From Actinacidiphila guanduensis (lineage in GTDB: Bacteria; Actinomycetota; Actinomycetes; Streptomycetales; Streptomycetaceae), in assembly GCF_900103985.1 (NCBI RefSeq), contig NZ_FNIE01000021.1:41951-105950 (forward strand): a DNA stretch of 64,000 nucleotides, read 5' to 3'. Below the pieces are notes generated by a model, which saw only the letters and a program-made list of their open reading frames with translations, was not told the DNA's origin and made no database searches. The position numbers were made by a program, and so were the translations under genes. Shown one piece after another: positions 42,330 to 51,123 of the stretch; within the stretch, counting starts at the first letter, position 1; each line of letters starts with the position of its first letter.

Positions 42330-44144
42330 GTGGCAGGGCGTATCGAGGACTACGCACTCATCGGTGACATGCAGACCGCCGCACTGGTCTGCCGGGACGG
42401 CACCGTGGACTGGCTGTGCCTGCCCCGGTTCGACTCGCCGGCCGTCTTCGCCGGACTGCTCGGTACCGACCAGCACGGCTTCTGGCGGATCGGCCCGGCC
42501 GTCGCCGAGGGCGAGAAGACCCCCGACGCCACCCGCCGGCACTACCGCGGCGAGTCCCTGGTGCTGGAGTCGGAGTGGGACACCGCCTCGGGCACCGTTC
42601 GGGTGATCGACTTCATGCCGCCGCGCGACGGCGCCCCGCAGCTGATCCGGATAGTGGAAGGCGTCAGCGGCAAGGTGCCGATGCGCTCGTCGCTGCGCAT
42701 GCGCTTCGCCTACGGGCAGGTGGTGCCGTGGGTGCAGCAGGTGGGCGACCGGACGGTGGCCGTGGCCGGCCCCGACTCGGTGTGGCTCGACACCGATGTC
42801 GCCACCTACGGCGAGAACCTGACGACGTACAGCGAGTTCACCGTCTCGCCCGGTGACCGGCTCTGCTTCACCATCAGCTGGGAGCCCTCCCACAAGCCGC
42901 AGCCGCCGCTGCCCGACCCGCAGGGCGCGCTGACCGCCACCGAGGACTTCTGGCGCGAGTGGGTCGAGCAGTGCACGTACAACGGCCCCTACCGCGAGGC
43001 CGTGATCCGCTCGCTGATCACGCTCAAGGCCCTCACCTACGGGCCGACCGGCGGCATCGTGGCCGCCCCGACCACCTCGCTGCCCGAGGACATCGGCGGG
43101 GTGCGCAACTGGGACTACCGCTTCACCTGGCTGCGCGACGCGGCGATCACCCTGTCCTCGCTGCTGCGCACCGGCTACCGCGAGGAGGCCCGTGCCTGGC
43201 GCGAGTGGCTGCTGCGCGCGGTGGCCGGCGACCCGGAGAACCTGCAGATCATGTACGGCATCGCCGGCGAGCGCGAGCTCGGCGAGAACGAGCTGCACTG
43301 GCTGCCCGGCTACGAGGGCTCCCGCCCGGTCCGGATCGGCAACGGCGCCGCCCACCAGCTCCAGCTCGACGTCTACGGCGAGGTCACCGAGGCCCTGCAC
43401 CTGGGCCACATGACGGGCCTGGCCCGCAACGACTACGCCAGCGTGCTGCAGCTGAAGCTCATCGCCTACCTGTCCAAGCACTGGATGGAGCCCGACGAGG
43501 GCATCTGGGAGGTGCGCGGGCCGCGCCGGCACTTCGTGCACTCCAAGGTGATGGCCTGGGTCGCGGTCGACCGCACCGTCAAGCTCATCGAGTCCGGCGA
43601 GACCGACGGGCCGCTGGAGGAGCTGCGCGAACTGCGCGACGAGATCCACTACGACGTGTGCGAGAAGGGCTACGACAAGGAGCGCAACACCTTCACCCAG
43701 TCCTACGGCTCCAAGGAGCTGGACGCCTCGCTGCTGCTGATCCCGCAGATGGGCTTCCTGCCGCCGGACGACAAGCGGGTGATCGGCACCATCGAGGCCA
43801 TCCAGCGCGAACTGTCCACCTCCGACGGCTTCGTGCTGCGCTACCCCACCTCGCACAGCGACGACAGCGGCGACGAGAACCTCGACGGCCTGCCCGGCGA
43901 CGAGGGCGCCTTCCTCGCCTGCTCCTTCTGGCTCGCCGACGACCTGGCGATGATCGGCCGGGTGGAGGAGGCCCGCCGCCTCTTCGAGAAGCTGCTCGCC
44001 CTGCGCAACGACCTGGGGCTGCTCGCCGAGGAATGGGACCCGCGCCGCAAGCGCCAAGTGGGCAACTTCCCGCAGGCGTTCAGCCATGTGCCGCTGATCG
44101 ACACGGCGCTGCGGCTGACGGCCGCGGGGGCCTTCCGGGGCTGA
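42330..44144 (+). CDS. glycoside hydrolase family 15 protein (glucoamylase/trehalase-like)
   Basis: A 604-residue cytoplasmic protein, from GTG 42330 (TGGAG upstream). The N-terminal beta-sandwich (1-220) starts VAGRIEDYALIGDMQTAALVCRDGTVDWLCLPRFDSPAVFAGLL. The alpha/alpha-barrel (about 225-600) has IGGVRNWDYRFTWLRDA, WLPGYEGSRPVRIGNGA and LLAEEWDPRRKRQVGNFPQAFSH, covering the two catalytic Glu regions of GH15. The actinobacterial clade includes mycobacterial trehalase, so hydrolysis of trehalose or short alpha-glucans inside the cell is likely. Substrate is not proven by sequence. Confidence 0.92.
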   Translation: MAGRIEDYALIGDMQTAALVCRDGTVDWLCLPRFDSPAVFAGLLGTDQHGFWRIGPAVAEGEKTPDATRRHYRGESLVLESEWDTASGTVRVIDFMPPRDGAPQLIRIVEGVSGKVPMRSSLRMRFAYGQVVPWVQQVGDRTVAVAGPDSVWLDTDVATYGENLTTYSEFTVSPGDRLCFTISWEPSHKPQPPLPDPQGALTATEDFWREWVEQCTYNGPYREAVIRSLITLKALTYGPTGGIVAAPTTSLPEDIGGVRNWDYRFTWLRDAAITLSSLLRTGYREEARAWREWLLRAVAGDPENLQIMYGIAGERELGENELHWLPGYEGSRPVRIGNGAAHQLQLDVYGEVTEALHLGHMTGLARNDYASVLQLKLIAYLSKHWMEPDEGIWEVRGPRRHFVHSKVMAWVAVDRTVKLIESGETDGPLEELRELRDEIHYDVCEKGYDKERNTFTQSYGSKELDASLLLIPQMGFLPPDDKRVIGTIEAIQRELSTSDGFVLRYPTSHSDDSGDENLDGLPGDEGAFLACSFWLADDLAMIGRVEEARRLFEKLLALRNDLGLLAEEWDPRRKRQVGNFPQAFSHVPLIDTALRLTAAGAFRG

Positions 44145-44219
44145 GCCGGGCCGCCGTCCGGCTCACCCGGCCCGGGCGCGTTCGCCGTTTGCTCGCCGTT
44201 CGTCCGGCGCCTGTCCGCA

Positions 44220-44245
44220 GTGCCCGCCGATCCCCCGGCGGGCAC
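44220..44245. terminator. bidirectional terminator
   Basis: A 10-bp perfect stem GTGCCCGCCG / CGGCGGGCAC with a 6-base loop between the convergent GH15 and GT4 genes (ends 44144 and 44253). Confidence 0.75.
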
Positions 44246-44252
44246 GGGGAGT

Positions 44253-45383
44253 TCAGGCGCGGACGAGTTCGTCGTAGACGCTCAGCACCTGGGCGACCGT
44301 GTCGTCCTCGGTCGGCCAGGTCGCCGCCTGGGCCCGGCCGGCCACCGACAGGGCGGCCCGGCGGTCGGGGTCGCCGAGCAGGGCGACCACCGCGCGGGCG
44401 AGCGCGGCCGCGTCCCCGTAGGGCACCAAGTGGGCGGCCTCGCCGACGAGTTCGGGGGTGCCGCCGACCGAGGTGGCGACCAGGGGCACGCCCGCGTGCA
44501 GCGCCTCCTGGGCGATCAGGGCGCGCGCCTCCCAGCGGCTGGGCAGCACCACCAGGTCGGCGGCGGACAGCAGTTCGGGCACGTCGTCGCGGCGGCCGAG
44601 CAGCACCACCGGCAACTTCTCGCTCTCCACGCGGTGCTGGAGGGCGGCCCGGCGTGAGCCCTCGCCGGCCAGGGCGAGCAGCGGGCGGGAGGCGTGCGCG
44701 GCCCAGTAGGCGGCCGCGTCCAGCAGTACATCGTGCCCGCCGTCGGGCTCCAACCGGCCGACGGCCAGCAGCAGCGGCCGGTCCACCGCGCCGAACTCCG
44801 CCCGCACCCGCAGCCGTTCGCGGTCGGCGTCGGCCGGCAGCCGCGGCGGGCGGCCCGGCGGGCGGGGCACCGCGGCCGGGGCGAGGCGCACGTCGCGGGC
44901 GCCGTGCGCGCGGGCCCGGTCCACCAGGTCCGAGCAGTCGCCCAGCACGACCGCGGCCGCGCGCACCGCACGCCGCTCCATCCAGCGCGCCATCACCGCG
45001 CCCCGCCCGTCGGCCGGCACGTCGCCGCCGTGCCAGCTGACCACCAGTGGTGTGCCGCGCCCGCCGAGGGCCAGCGCGGCCAGCAGCCCGGCGCGCAGGC
45101 CGTGCGCGTGGACCACGCTCGCGCCCACGCACGCCGTGCGCAGCGCGGCGACGGCCGGGGCGCCCGCGGTGAGCGAGCGGCCGAGGTCGAGCGGGGTGTA
45201 GCGGGCCCCGGTGGGCTTGAAGCCGTAGTCGTCCTGGGCGGGGGCGGGCCCGCACACCGTGACGTCCACTCCGCGCGCCACCAGGCCGCCGGCCAGCGAG
45301 CTGACGTGTGCGCCCGCGACCGTGCCCAGGACGTGCACGGCGTGCAGCTGCCCCTGGGCGGGGTGCGAGGTGCTGCTGCTCAC
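44253..45383 (-). CDS. GT4-family glycosyltransferase
   Basis: A 376-residue GT-B enzyme. The N-domain begins LHAVHVLGTVAGAHVSSLAGGLVARGVDVTVCGP with VHAHGLRAGLLAALA. The C-domain has LLAVGRLEPDGGHDVLLDAAAYW and the E-x7-E region SRWEARALIAQEALHAGVPLVATSVGGTPELVGEAAHLVPYGDA. The GTG at 45383 has AGGAG 11 bases upstream; longer frames upstream lack conservation. The neighbour upstream encodes a MraY-like membrane protein, so the two may build a lipid-linked glycan. Acceptor unknown. Confidence 0.9.
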   Translation of the reverse strand: MSSSTSHPAQGQLHAVHVLGTVAGAHVSSLAGGLVARGVDVTVCGPAPAQDDYGFKPTGARYTPLDLGRSLTAGAPAVAALRTACVGASVVHAHGLRAGLLAALALGGRGTPLVVSWHGGDVPADGRGAVMARWMERRAVRAAAVVLGDCSDLVDRARAHGARDVRLAPAAVPRPPGRPPRLPADADRERLRVRAEFGAVDRPLLLAVGRLEPDGGHDVLLDAAAYWAAHASRPLLALAGEGSRRAALQHRVESEKLPVVLLGRRDDVPELLSAADLVVLPSRWEARALIAQEALHAGVPLVATSVGGTPELVGEAAHLVPYGDAAALARAVVALLGDPDRRAALSVAGRAQAATWPTEDDTVAQVLSVYDELVRA

Positions 45384-45547
45384 GCGGGTGGCGCTCCTGA
45401 CTCGACTCGGTACGGCGGGCGCGGCCCACCGGCGCCCGGCGGTCTGGCGGGTGCCGCGCCGGCCGCGGTGTCCGATCCAGGATGCCAGGCCGTGGCCCTG
45501 GCCTGACCGCCGCGTACGCCGTCGGCCCCGTCCACTCTGCTCCCGGA

Positions 45548-46375
45548 TCACCCGTACGGGTGAGGAACGCGACCCCATGAGTCAACGCGCCGCACCCCGG
45601 GGGCGTTCCACACCCGTTCACCGATCGCCATCCGGTCGCCCGCCGCGGCCAGGACGACCACGACGGCCGCGTGCAGCATCAGGGCCGCGCGCCCCTCGGC
45701 CAGTGCCACCCCCGCGCCCAGCGCCGCTCCGAGCGCGTGGGCGCCCGCGTCGCCCAGCATCGTCCGCTCACTCAGGTCGTCGCGCAGCACCGCGGCGGCC
45801 GCGCCGATCGGGGCCGAGGCCAGCACCGAGCCGGGGCCGCGCCGCAGCAGGCCGGGCACGCCCGCGGTGATCAGCGCTTTGGCGGCGCGGCCGGGGGCGA
45901 CGTCCATCAGGTTCACCGCGTGGGCGGTGCCCGCGATGACGACTCCGGCCAGCACCTGGTCCAGCGGGCGGGCCTTGAGCAGCGCGCCCGCGGCGAGCCC
46001 GGCGGCGCCGATCCCGAGCAGCTTCACCCCGCCCGAGGTCAGCCGCCGCTCACGCAGCGCCCGCAGGTGGGTGGCGAACCCGCGCTCGTCCGCGGAGCCC
46101 TTCTGGTCGTCGTACGCCCCGCAGGCACCCGCCGCCAACGCGGCCCCGACCGCGGCGATCCGGGTCCGTACGCTCACCCCGCGCGCGGCCGCCATCGCCG
46201 TGACCGCACCCGCGGCCGCGGCCAGCCCCCCGTACAACTCCACGCCGTGGCCGGCGTAGTTGGTCCGCGACCACAGCCTCGCCTCGACCGGGGGCCTGCG
46301 CCGCAGCTGACGGTACGCAGCGCGGGTCGCGGCAGCGGCGGCGGCCGCCACCGACAGGGTTCCCGCTCTTCTCAC
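45548..46375 (-). CDS. MraY/WecA-like membrane glycophosphotransferase homologue
   Basis: A 275-residue polytopic protein, from GTG 46375 (AAAGGA 8 bases upstream). Motifs correspond to the polyprenyl-phosphate hexose-1-phosphate transferase family: AYDDQKGSADERGFATHLRALRERRLTSGGVKLLGIG (for DDxxxx...LTxGxxK), NLMDVAPGRA (for NLxDGxDGLA) and GDAGAHALGAALG (for GDxGSxxLG). The second motif has lost its Asp-Gly-Asp pattern, so activity needs testing. About seven membrane segments. It lies between the GT4 gene and recN, all leftward. Confidence 0.75.
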   Translation of the reverse strand: MRRAGTLSVAAAAAAATRAAYRQLRRRPPVEARLWSRTNYAGHGVELYGGLAAAAGAVTAMAAARGVSVRTRIAAVGAALAAGACGAYDDQKGSADERGFATHLRALRERRLTSGGVKLLGIGAAGLAAGALLKARPLDQVLAGVVIAGTAHAVNLMDVAPGRAAKALITAGVPGLLRRGPGSVLASAPIGAAAAVLRDDLSERTMLGDAGAHALGAALGAGVALAEGRAALMLHAAVVVVLAAAGDRMAIGERVWNAPGVRRVDSWGRVPHPYG

Positions 46376-46731
46376 CGCACGGTTCCTTTCCTCCACGGGG
46401 CCGGGCCCCCCTCCGTCCGCCCCAGGGGGCTTGTCCGCCGTCGCAAGAACGGTGCCCTCCGCGCGAAGGGCGAACTGAACGGCGGCGCCGGGGGCACCTC
46501 CCGGGCGAAGCGCCGGGGGAGGAACCGCGCGAGCAGACACCGACCGGCCCGCGGCCGGGCACCGGCAGAACCGCCGACGGCGAGCCGCCGCCTCTTGGGG
46601 GCGGGTCCACGAGCAACCACGACGGCGCGGCAGGCGGCACCGTGGGGCACCCTGCGCGGCAGGCAGCCGCGGGCCCACCGCCGGCCTGGCGGCCGGAGGC
46701 GGCGGACACTCCCGCGGCGAGTGGCCCCCGT
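46376..46731. other. intergenic region upstream of the MraY-like gene
   Basis: About 355 bp, GC-rich with no convincing ORF. It contains an imperfect palindrome around 46497-46522 (CCTCCCGGGCGAAGCGCCGGGGGAGG, loop GCGAAGCG), a type of short palindrome often scattered between Streptomyces genes. Otherwise nothing recognised. Confidence 0.4.
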
Positions 46732-48492
46732 TCAGCGCGAAGCCTTCGCCGCGGCGAGGAGTTCCTCCGCGTGGGCGCGGCCCAGCTCGGAGTCCTCCAA
46801 ACCCGCCAGCATGCGCGAGAGTTCGCGGACCCGGGCCTCGCCCTCCAGGACGGTCACACCGCTGCGGGTGACGGACCCGTCGTTCGTCTTCTCGACCAGC
46901 AACTGGCGGTCGGCGAAGGCGGCGACCTGGGGCAGGTGGGTGACCACGACGACCTGCGCGGTGCGGGCGAGGCGGGCCAGCCGCCGCCCCACCTCGACCG
47001 CCGCCTTGCCGCCGACCCCCGCGTCCACCTCGTCGAAGAGATATGTCGGCACGGGGTCGGACCCGGCGAAGACGACCTCGACGGCGAGCATCACCCGCGA
47101 CAGCTCACCGCCGGAGGCCCCCTTGGCGATGGGCCGCGCCGGCGCCCCGGGGTGCGGCGCGAGCTGCAGCTCGACCTCGTCCGCCCCGTGCGGGCCGAAA
47201 GCCACCGCGCGGCCCCCGACTTCGATCCCGGCCTCGGGGTCGGAGACCTCGGTCTGGTGGATGGCGACGCCGACCCGGGCGTGGGGCATGGCGAGTTCGG
47301 CCAGTTCGGCGGTGACGGCGGCGGCGAACCGCTCCGCCGCCTCGGTCCGCGCGTCCGTGAGGGTCTGGGCGAGTTCGCCGAGTTCGGCCCGCAACGCGTC
47401 CCGCTCGGCGGTGAGTTCGGTGATCCGGTCGTCGTCGCCGTCGAGTTCGATGAGGCGGGCGGCCCCGCGCTGCGCCCAGGCGAGCACCGCGTCGGTGCCC
47501 TGCAGCTCCTCGCCGTACTCGCCGCCGTACTTGCGGATCAGGTTCGCGAGCACCGCCCGCCGCTCCTCCACCGCGGCCAACCGCAGCGGGTCGGCGTCGA
47601 GGTTGTCCGCGTATCCGGCGAGGTCGCCGGCGACGTCCCCGACGAGGATGCCGATCTCGCCGAGCCGGGCGGCGAGGTCGCGCAGCACGGGGTCGTGGGC
47701 GCTGACGGAGTCCAGCGCGCGCTGGGCGGCGGCCACGATCGTGCCCGCGTCCACCGCCTCGGGGTCCTCGGGGTTGCCGGCGAGGGCGGTGTGCGCGGCG
47801 GCGGCGGCCGAGGCCAGCGCCTCGGCGTGCCCGAGCCGCTCGGCCTCGGCCGCCAGCTCGACGTCCTCGCCCGGCAGCGGCTCGGCGGCGGCGATCTCCT
47901 CGACGCCGAAGCGCAGCAGGTCCGCCTCCTGGGCGCGTTCCCTTGCCCGGGTGGTGATCTCGGCGAGCTGCTCGGCGACCTCGCGCAGCCGCCGGTACGC
48001 GGCGCCGTACTTCTCCAGGGGGACCGAGACGGCGTCCCCGGCGTACCGGTCCAGCGCCTCGCGCTGCCTCGCCGGGCGCAGCAGCCCCTGCTGGTCGGTC
48101 TGCCCGTGGACGGCGACGAGCTCGTCTGCGAGTTCGCCGAGCAGCCCGACCGGGACGCCGCGGCCGCCGACATGGGCGCGGGAGCGGCCCTCGGCCGAAA
48201 CGGTACGGCTGATCAGCAGCGCGCCCTCGTCGAGTTCCGCGCCGGCCTCCTCCGCGCGGACGGCTGCGGCCGCGGCGGATTCCAGGGTGATCCGGCCCTC
48301 GACCACCGCCTGCTTGGCGCCGATCCGCACCAGCGCGGGGTCGGCGCGGCCGCCGAGCAGCAGGCCGAGGCTGGTGACGACCATGGTCTTGCCCGCGCCG
48401 GTCTCCCCGGTCACCGCGGTGAACCCGGGGGACAGCTCGACCACGGCGTCCTCGATCACGCCGAGCGAGCGGATGCGCATTTCCTCCAACAC
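46732..48492 (-). CDS. recN: DNA repair protein RecN
   Basis: A 586-residue SMC-like ATPase for double-strand break repair. The N-terminal ATPase half starts EEMRIRSLGVIEDAVVELSPGFTAVTGETGAGKTMVV (Walker A), with VAVHGQTDQQGLL. A coiled coil spans about 160-370 (Ala/Glu/Arg-rich). The C-terminal half has GASGGELSRVMLAVEVVF (signature) and YLFDEVDAGVGGKAA (Walker B). The start is uncertain: GTG 48492, ATG 48504 and ATG 48480 are in frame and none has an ideally spaced ribosome site; GGAGG lies only 2 bases before ATG 48480. I found no LexA box upstream. Confidence 0.93.
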   Translation of the reverse strand: MLEEMRIRSLGVIEDAVVELSPGFTAVTGETGAGKTMVVTSLGLLLGGRADPALVRIGAKQAVVEGRITLESAAAAAVRAEEAGAELDEGALLISRTVSAEGRSRAHVGGRGVPVGLLGELADELVAVHGQTDQQGLLRPARQREALDRYAGDAVSVPLEKYGAAYRRLREVAEQLAEITTRARERAQEADLLRFGVEEIAAAEPLPGEDVELAAEAERLGHAEALASAAAAAHTALAGNPEDPEAVDAGTIVAAAQRALDSVSAHDPVLRDLAARLGEIGILVGDVAGDLAGYADNLDADPLRLAAVEERRAVLANLIRKYGGEYGEELQGTDAVLAWAQRGAARLIELDGDDDRITELTAERDALRAELGELAQTLTDARTEAAERFAAAVTAELAELAMPHARVGVAIHQTEVSDPEAGIEVGGRAVAFGPHGADEVELQLAPHPGAPARPIAKGASGGELSRVMLAVEVVFAGSDPVPTYLFDEVDAGVGGKAAVEVGRRLARLARTAQVVVVTHLPQVAAFADRQLLVEKTNDGSVTRSGVTVLEGEARVRELSRMLAGLEDSELGRAHAEELLAAAKASR

Positions 48493-48638
48493 GGATACGA
48501 CCATACGAGGTTTTCGGGCCGCAGCGCGATCCCCTCCGGGGTGGCGGGCGAGTGCGGCTCCCCGCCGCGGAGGTTCCCTGCGGTGCCGGGTGCCACCCGC
48601 ACGTGGCTTCGAGGGTGCCCCCTCTGGGGTAACCCCCA

Positions 48639-48925
48639 GCGCCCCCAAGAACGGCAACCCGCCGTAGGGGCGTCTCCCCGTTCCCGGCCGGAGGCCGGTG
48701 CCTGGCTGGTCGCGCAGTTCCCCGCGCCCCCCAGACACGGCAACCCGCCGTAGGGGGGTCTCCCCCTTCCCGGCCGAAGGCCGGTGCCTGGCTGGTCGCG
48801 CAGTTCCCCGCGCCCCCAAACACGGCAACCCGTCTGCCCCCACGCCGCCCTCCCCGGCCGCAGGCCGATGTTCTGCTGAGCGCGCAGTTCCCCGCGCCCC
48901 CAGACACGGCAACCCGTCTCGCCTC
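48639..48925. repeat. 85-bp tandem repeat, about 3.3 copies, upstream of recN
   Basis: The marker ACGGCAACCC recurs at 48651, 48737, 48822 and 48906 (spacings 86, 85, 84). Each unit contains GGCCGGAGGCCGG-type hairpin arms and CGCGCAGTTCCCCGCGCCCC, a word often seen between Streptomyces genes. Frames that read through it in the recN direction encode only repeats and are not genes. Confidence 0.9.
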
Positions 48926-49005
48926 ACCTCGCCATTCGCGACGAGTCCTGGGAGCCGTGCGCTCGGGAGCGGCGGGGAACCCGGGCGGTGAGGGGCCAGG
49001 GCCCG

Positions 49006-49935
49006 TCAGCCGCGGAGCGCGCCGCGCCAGCCGGCTACGGGGAGGGCGAACTTCGCGACCAGGCGGTCCGTGAAGGACGCGTGGTGGAGGCGGGCGAGCC
49101 GCACGGGCACGGCCCCGCGGCGGACCTCGACCCGCGCGCCGGGGACGAGTTCGACGGTGCGGCGGCCGTCGCACCACAGCACCCCGTGCTGCGAATGCGG
49201 GTGCACCTCGACGGCGAGCACCGACCGCGGCGAGGTCACCAGCGGCTTCGCGAACAGCGCGTGCGCGCTGATCGGCACCATGAGCAGCGCCTCCACCTCG
49301 GGCCACACCACCGGCCCGCCCGCGGAGAACGCGTACGCCGTCGACCCGGTGGGCGTCGCGCACACCACCCCGTCGCCGCCGAACCCCGTCACCGGCCGCC
49401 CGTCCACCTCCGTCACGACCTCGAGCAGCCGCTCGCGGGACGCCTTCTCCACCGACGCCTCGTTCAGCGCCCAGTCGGTGTGCACGATGTGCCCGTCCAC
49501 GCGGACCAGCACGTCGAGCGTCATGCGCTCCTCGACCTCGTACTCCTTGGTGACCACGCGGTCCACGACCTTGTCCAGGTCGTCCCGCTCGGCCTCGGCG
49601 AGGAAGCCGACCCGCCCGAGGTTGACCCCGAGCATCGGCACCCCCGACGCGCGCGCGAACTCCGCCCCGCGCAGCAGCGTCCCGTCCCCGCCGAGCACGA
49701 TGATCAGCTCGCAGCCCTGCACGGAGCCGGGCCCGATCTCGCCGACCAGCTCCACCCGTTCGGGCAGCGGCATGTCCGCCGCCTCGTCCTCCAGCAGCCG
49801 CACCCCGATCCCCGCCCGCATCAGGCCGTGCACGACCCGCTCAGCACTGCGCACCGCGGAGTCGCGGCCGGTGTGGGTGAGCAGGAAGACGGTGCGCTCC
49901 TGGCCTTCACTCTTCTCGGGCAACACGCTGCTCAC
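49006..49935 (-). CDS. ppnK: NAD kinase
   Basis: A 309-residue enzyme making NADP from NAD. ELIIVLGGDGTLLRGAEFAR carries the GGDGT motif. NLGRVGFLAE, NEASVEKASRERLLEV and TGFGGDGVVCATPTGSTAYAFSAGGPVVWPEVEALLMVPISAHALF are the NAD-binding loops. The GTG at 49935 overlaps the tlyA stop (GTGA). The order tlyA-ppnK-recN is a classic Gram-positive arrangement. Confidence 0.96.
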   Translation of the reverse strand: MSSVLPEKSEGQERTVFLLTHTGRDSAVRSAERVVHGLMRAGIGVRLLEDEAADMPLPERVELVGEIGPGSVQGCELIIVLGGDGTLLRGAEFARASGVPMLGVNLGRVGFLAEAERDDLDKVVDRVVTKEYEVEERMTLDVLVRVDGHIVHTDWALNEASVEKASRERLLEVVTEVDGRPVTGFGGDGVVCATPTGSTAYAFSAGGPVVWPEVEALLMVPISAHALFAKPLVTSPRSVLAVEVHPHSQHGVLWCDGRRTVELVPGARVEVRRGAVPVRLARLHHASFTDRLVAKFALPVAGWRGALRG

Positions 49936-50738
49936 CGGGGCCCCTCCGCCACAGCACGGTCGACATCGGCCGGGTCCAGCGCGGGGGCACCGGAGCGCAG
50001 CCACAGGAAATACTCCACATTGCCGGACGGCCCCGGAAGGGGGCTCGCGGTCACCCCGAGCGCGCCCAGCCCCGACTCGGCCGCCTGCGCGGCGACCTTG
50101 CGCACGCTCTCGGCCCGCAACTGCGTGCTGCGGACCACGCCGCCGCTGCCCAGCCGCTCCCGCCCGACCTCGAACTGCGGCTTGACCATCAGCACCAGGT
50201 CCGCGTCCGGCGCCGCGCACCGCACCAGCGCGGGCAGCACCAGCCCGAGCGGGATGAACGACAGGTCGCCGACGACGAGGTCGGCCGGCCGCCCGTCGAT
50301 CGCCTCGAGTGTCAACTCCCGCACGTTCGTACGGTCCTTGACCACGACCCGCGGGTCGCTCTGCAGCGACCAGGCGAGCTGGCCGTAGCCGACGTCCACC
50401 GCCACGACCTCGGCCGCCCCGTTGCGCAGCAGCACATCGGTGAAGCCGCCGGTGGACGCGCCCGCGTCCAGCGCCCGGCGGCCCGCGACGACGAGCCCGC
50501 GGGGCATGAAGGCGGACAGCGCCCCGGCGAGTTTGTGCCCGCCGCGCGAGACGTACTCCGGCTCGCTGTCGTCACGGGCGACGACGACGGCCGCGCTCGT
50601 CTCCACCTGGGTGGCCGCCTTGGTGGCGGTCGCCCCCGCCACGGAGACCCGCCCCGCGGCGATCAACTGGCTCGCGTGCTCACGGGAGCGTGCGAGGTTC
50701 CGGCGCACCAGCTCGGCGTCGAGTCGGCGTCGTGCCAC
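49932..50738 (-). CDS. tlyA: TlyA-family rRNA 2'-O-methyltransferase
   Basis: A 268-residue protein. An S4 domain (1-65: RRRLDAELVRRNLARSREHASQLIAAGRVSVAG) is followed by an FtsJ-like methyltransferase (YVSRGGHKLAGAL, then RRALDAGASTGGFTDVLLRNGAAEVVAVDVGYGQLAWSL, DLVVGDLSFIPL, VKPQFEVG). TlyA proteins 2'-O-methylate 16S and/or 23S rRNA and determine capreomycin susceptibility in mycobacteria. The GTG at 50738 follows the upstream gene by 7 bases. Confidence 0.93.
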   Translation of the reverse strand: MARRRLDAELVRRNLARSREHASQLIAAGRVSVAGATATKAATQVETSAAVVVARDDSEPEYVSRGGHKLAGALSAFMPRGLVVAGRRALDAGASTGGFTDVLLRNGAAEVVAVDVGYGQLAWSLQSDPRVVVKDRTNVRELTLEAIDGRPADLVVGDLSFIPLGLVLPALVRCAAPDADLVLMVKPQFEVGRERLGSGGVVRSTQLRAESVRKVAAQAAESGLGALGVTASPLPGPSGNVEYFLWLRSGAPALDPADVDRAVAEGPR

Positions 50739-50745
50739 GTGTGGT

Positions 50746-51123
50746 TCAGCCCCTGTTCTCGTCCAGCGCGGCGAGCGACTGCCGCAGTGCCGCGTGCACG
50801 TCCTCGTAGACCTCGATGTGCGCGTCGGTCGGCAGCTCGTCCGCGTCCCCCAGCCGTTCAACGGCCGCATCCACCTCAGGATTCCCGGTCGGCGCAACGG
50901 TCACCCCGAGCGGCTCGGGCGGCCGCTTGGAACCGGCCTCCGCCGACGGCTGCGCCGCGAGCTGTGCAGCCTGTGCTCCGTCCTGCGGTACGGCCGCGGC
51001 TGCTGCGTCGGGCGCGACCCGCGGCGCCGGCGGCTGCGCGGAGTGGCCCGGGCCCTGCTGCGGCACCCCGGGCAGATCGTAGGACTCCCCCACGGACCCA
51101 CCGAGGCCGTACGGCTCGCTCAC
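50746..51123 (-). CDS. small conserved protein between the H1-like gene and tlyA, function unknown
   Basis: A 125-residue protein. The ATG at 51123 overlaps the stop of the upstream H1-like gene (51120-51122). Residues 1-70 are Gln/Pro/Ala-rich; residues 75-125 are a compact conserved part (VTVAPTGNPEVDAAVERLGDADELPTDAHIEVYEDVHAALRQSLAALDE) that looks helical. I recall the same short gene upstream of tlyA in other streptomycetes. No function known. Confidence 0.75.
   Translation of the reverse strand: MSEPYGLGGSVGESYDLPGVPQQGPGHSAQPPAPRVAPDAAAAAVPQDGAQAAQLAAQPSAEAGSKRPPEPLGVTVAPTGNPEVDAAVERLGDADELPTDAHIEVYEDVHAALRQSLAALDENRG

Noticed and set aside
46497..46522. Terminator for recN
   Set aside because: The palindrome is about 210 bp beyond the recN stop and imperfect; it is better seen as a scattered intergenic repeat.
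48505..48927. N-terminal extension of RecN through the 85-bp repeats
   Set aside because: The translated extension only mirrors the DNA repeats (recurrent LPCLGARGTA), and RecN proteins start near VLEEMRIRSLG.
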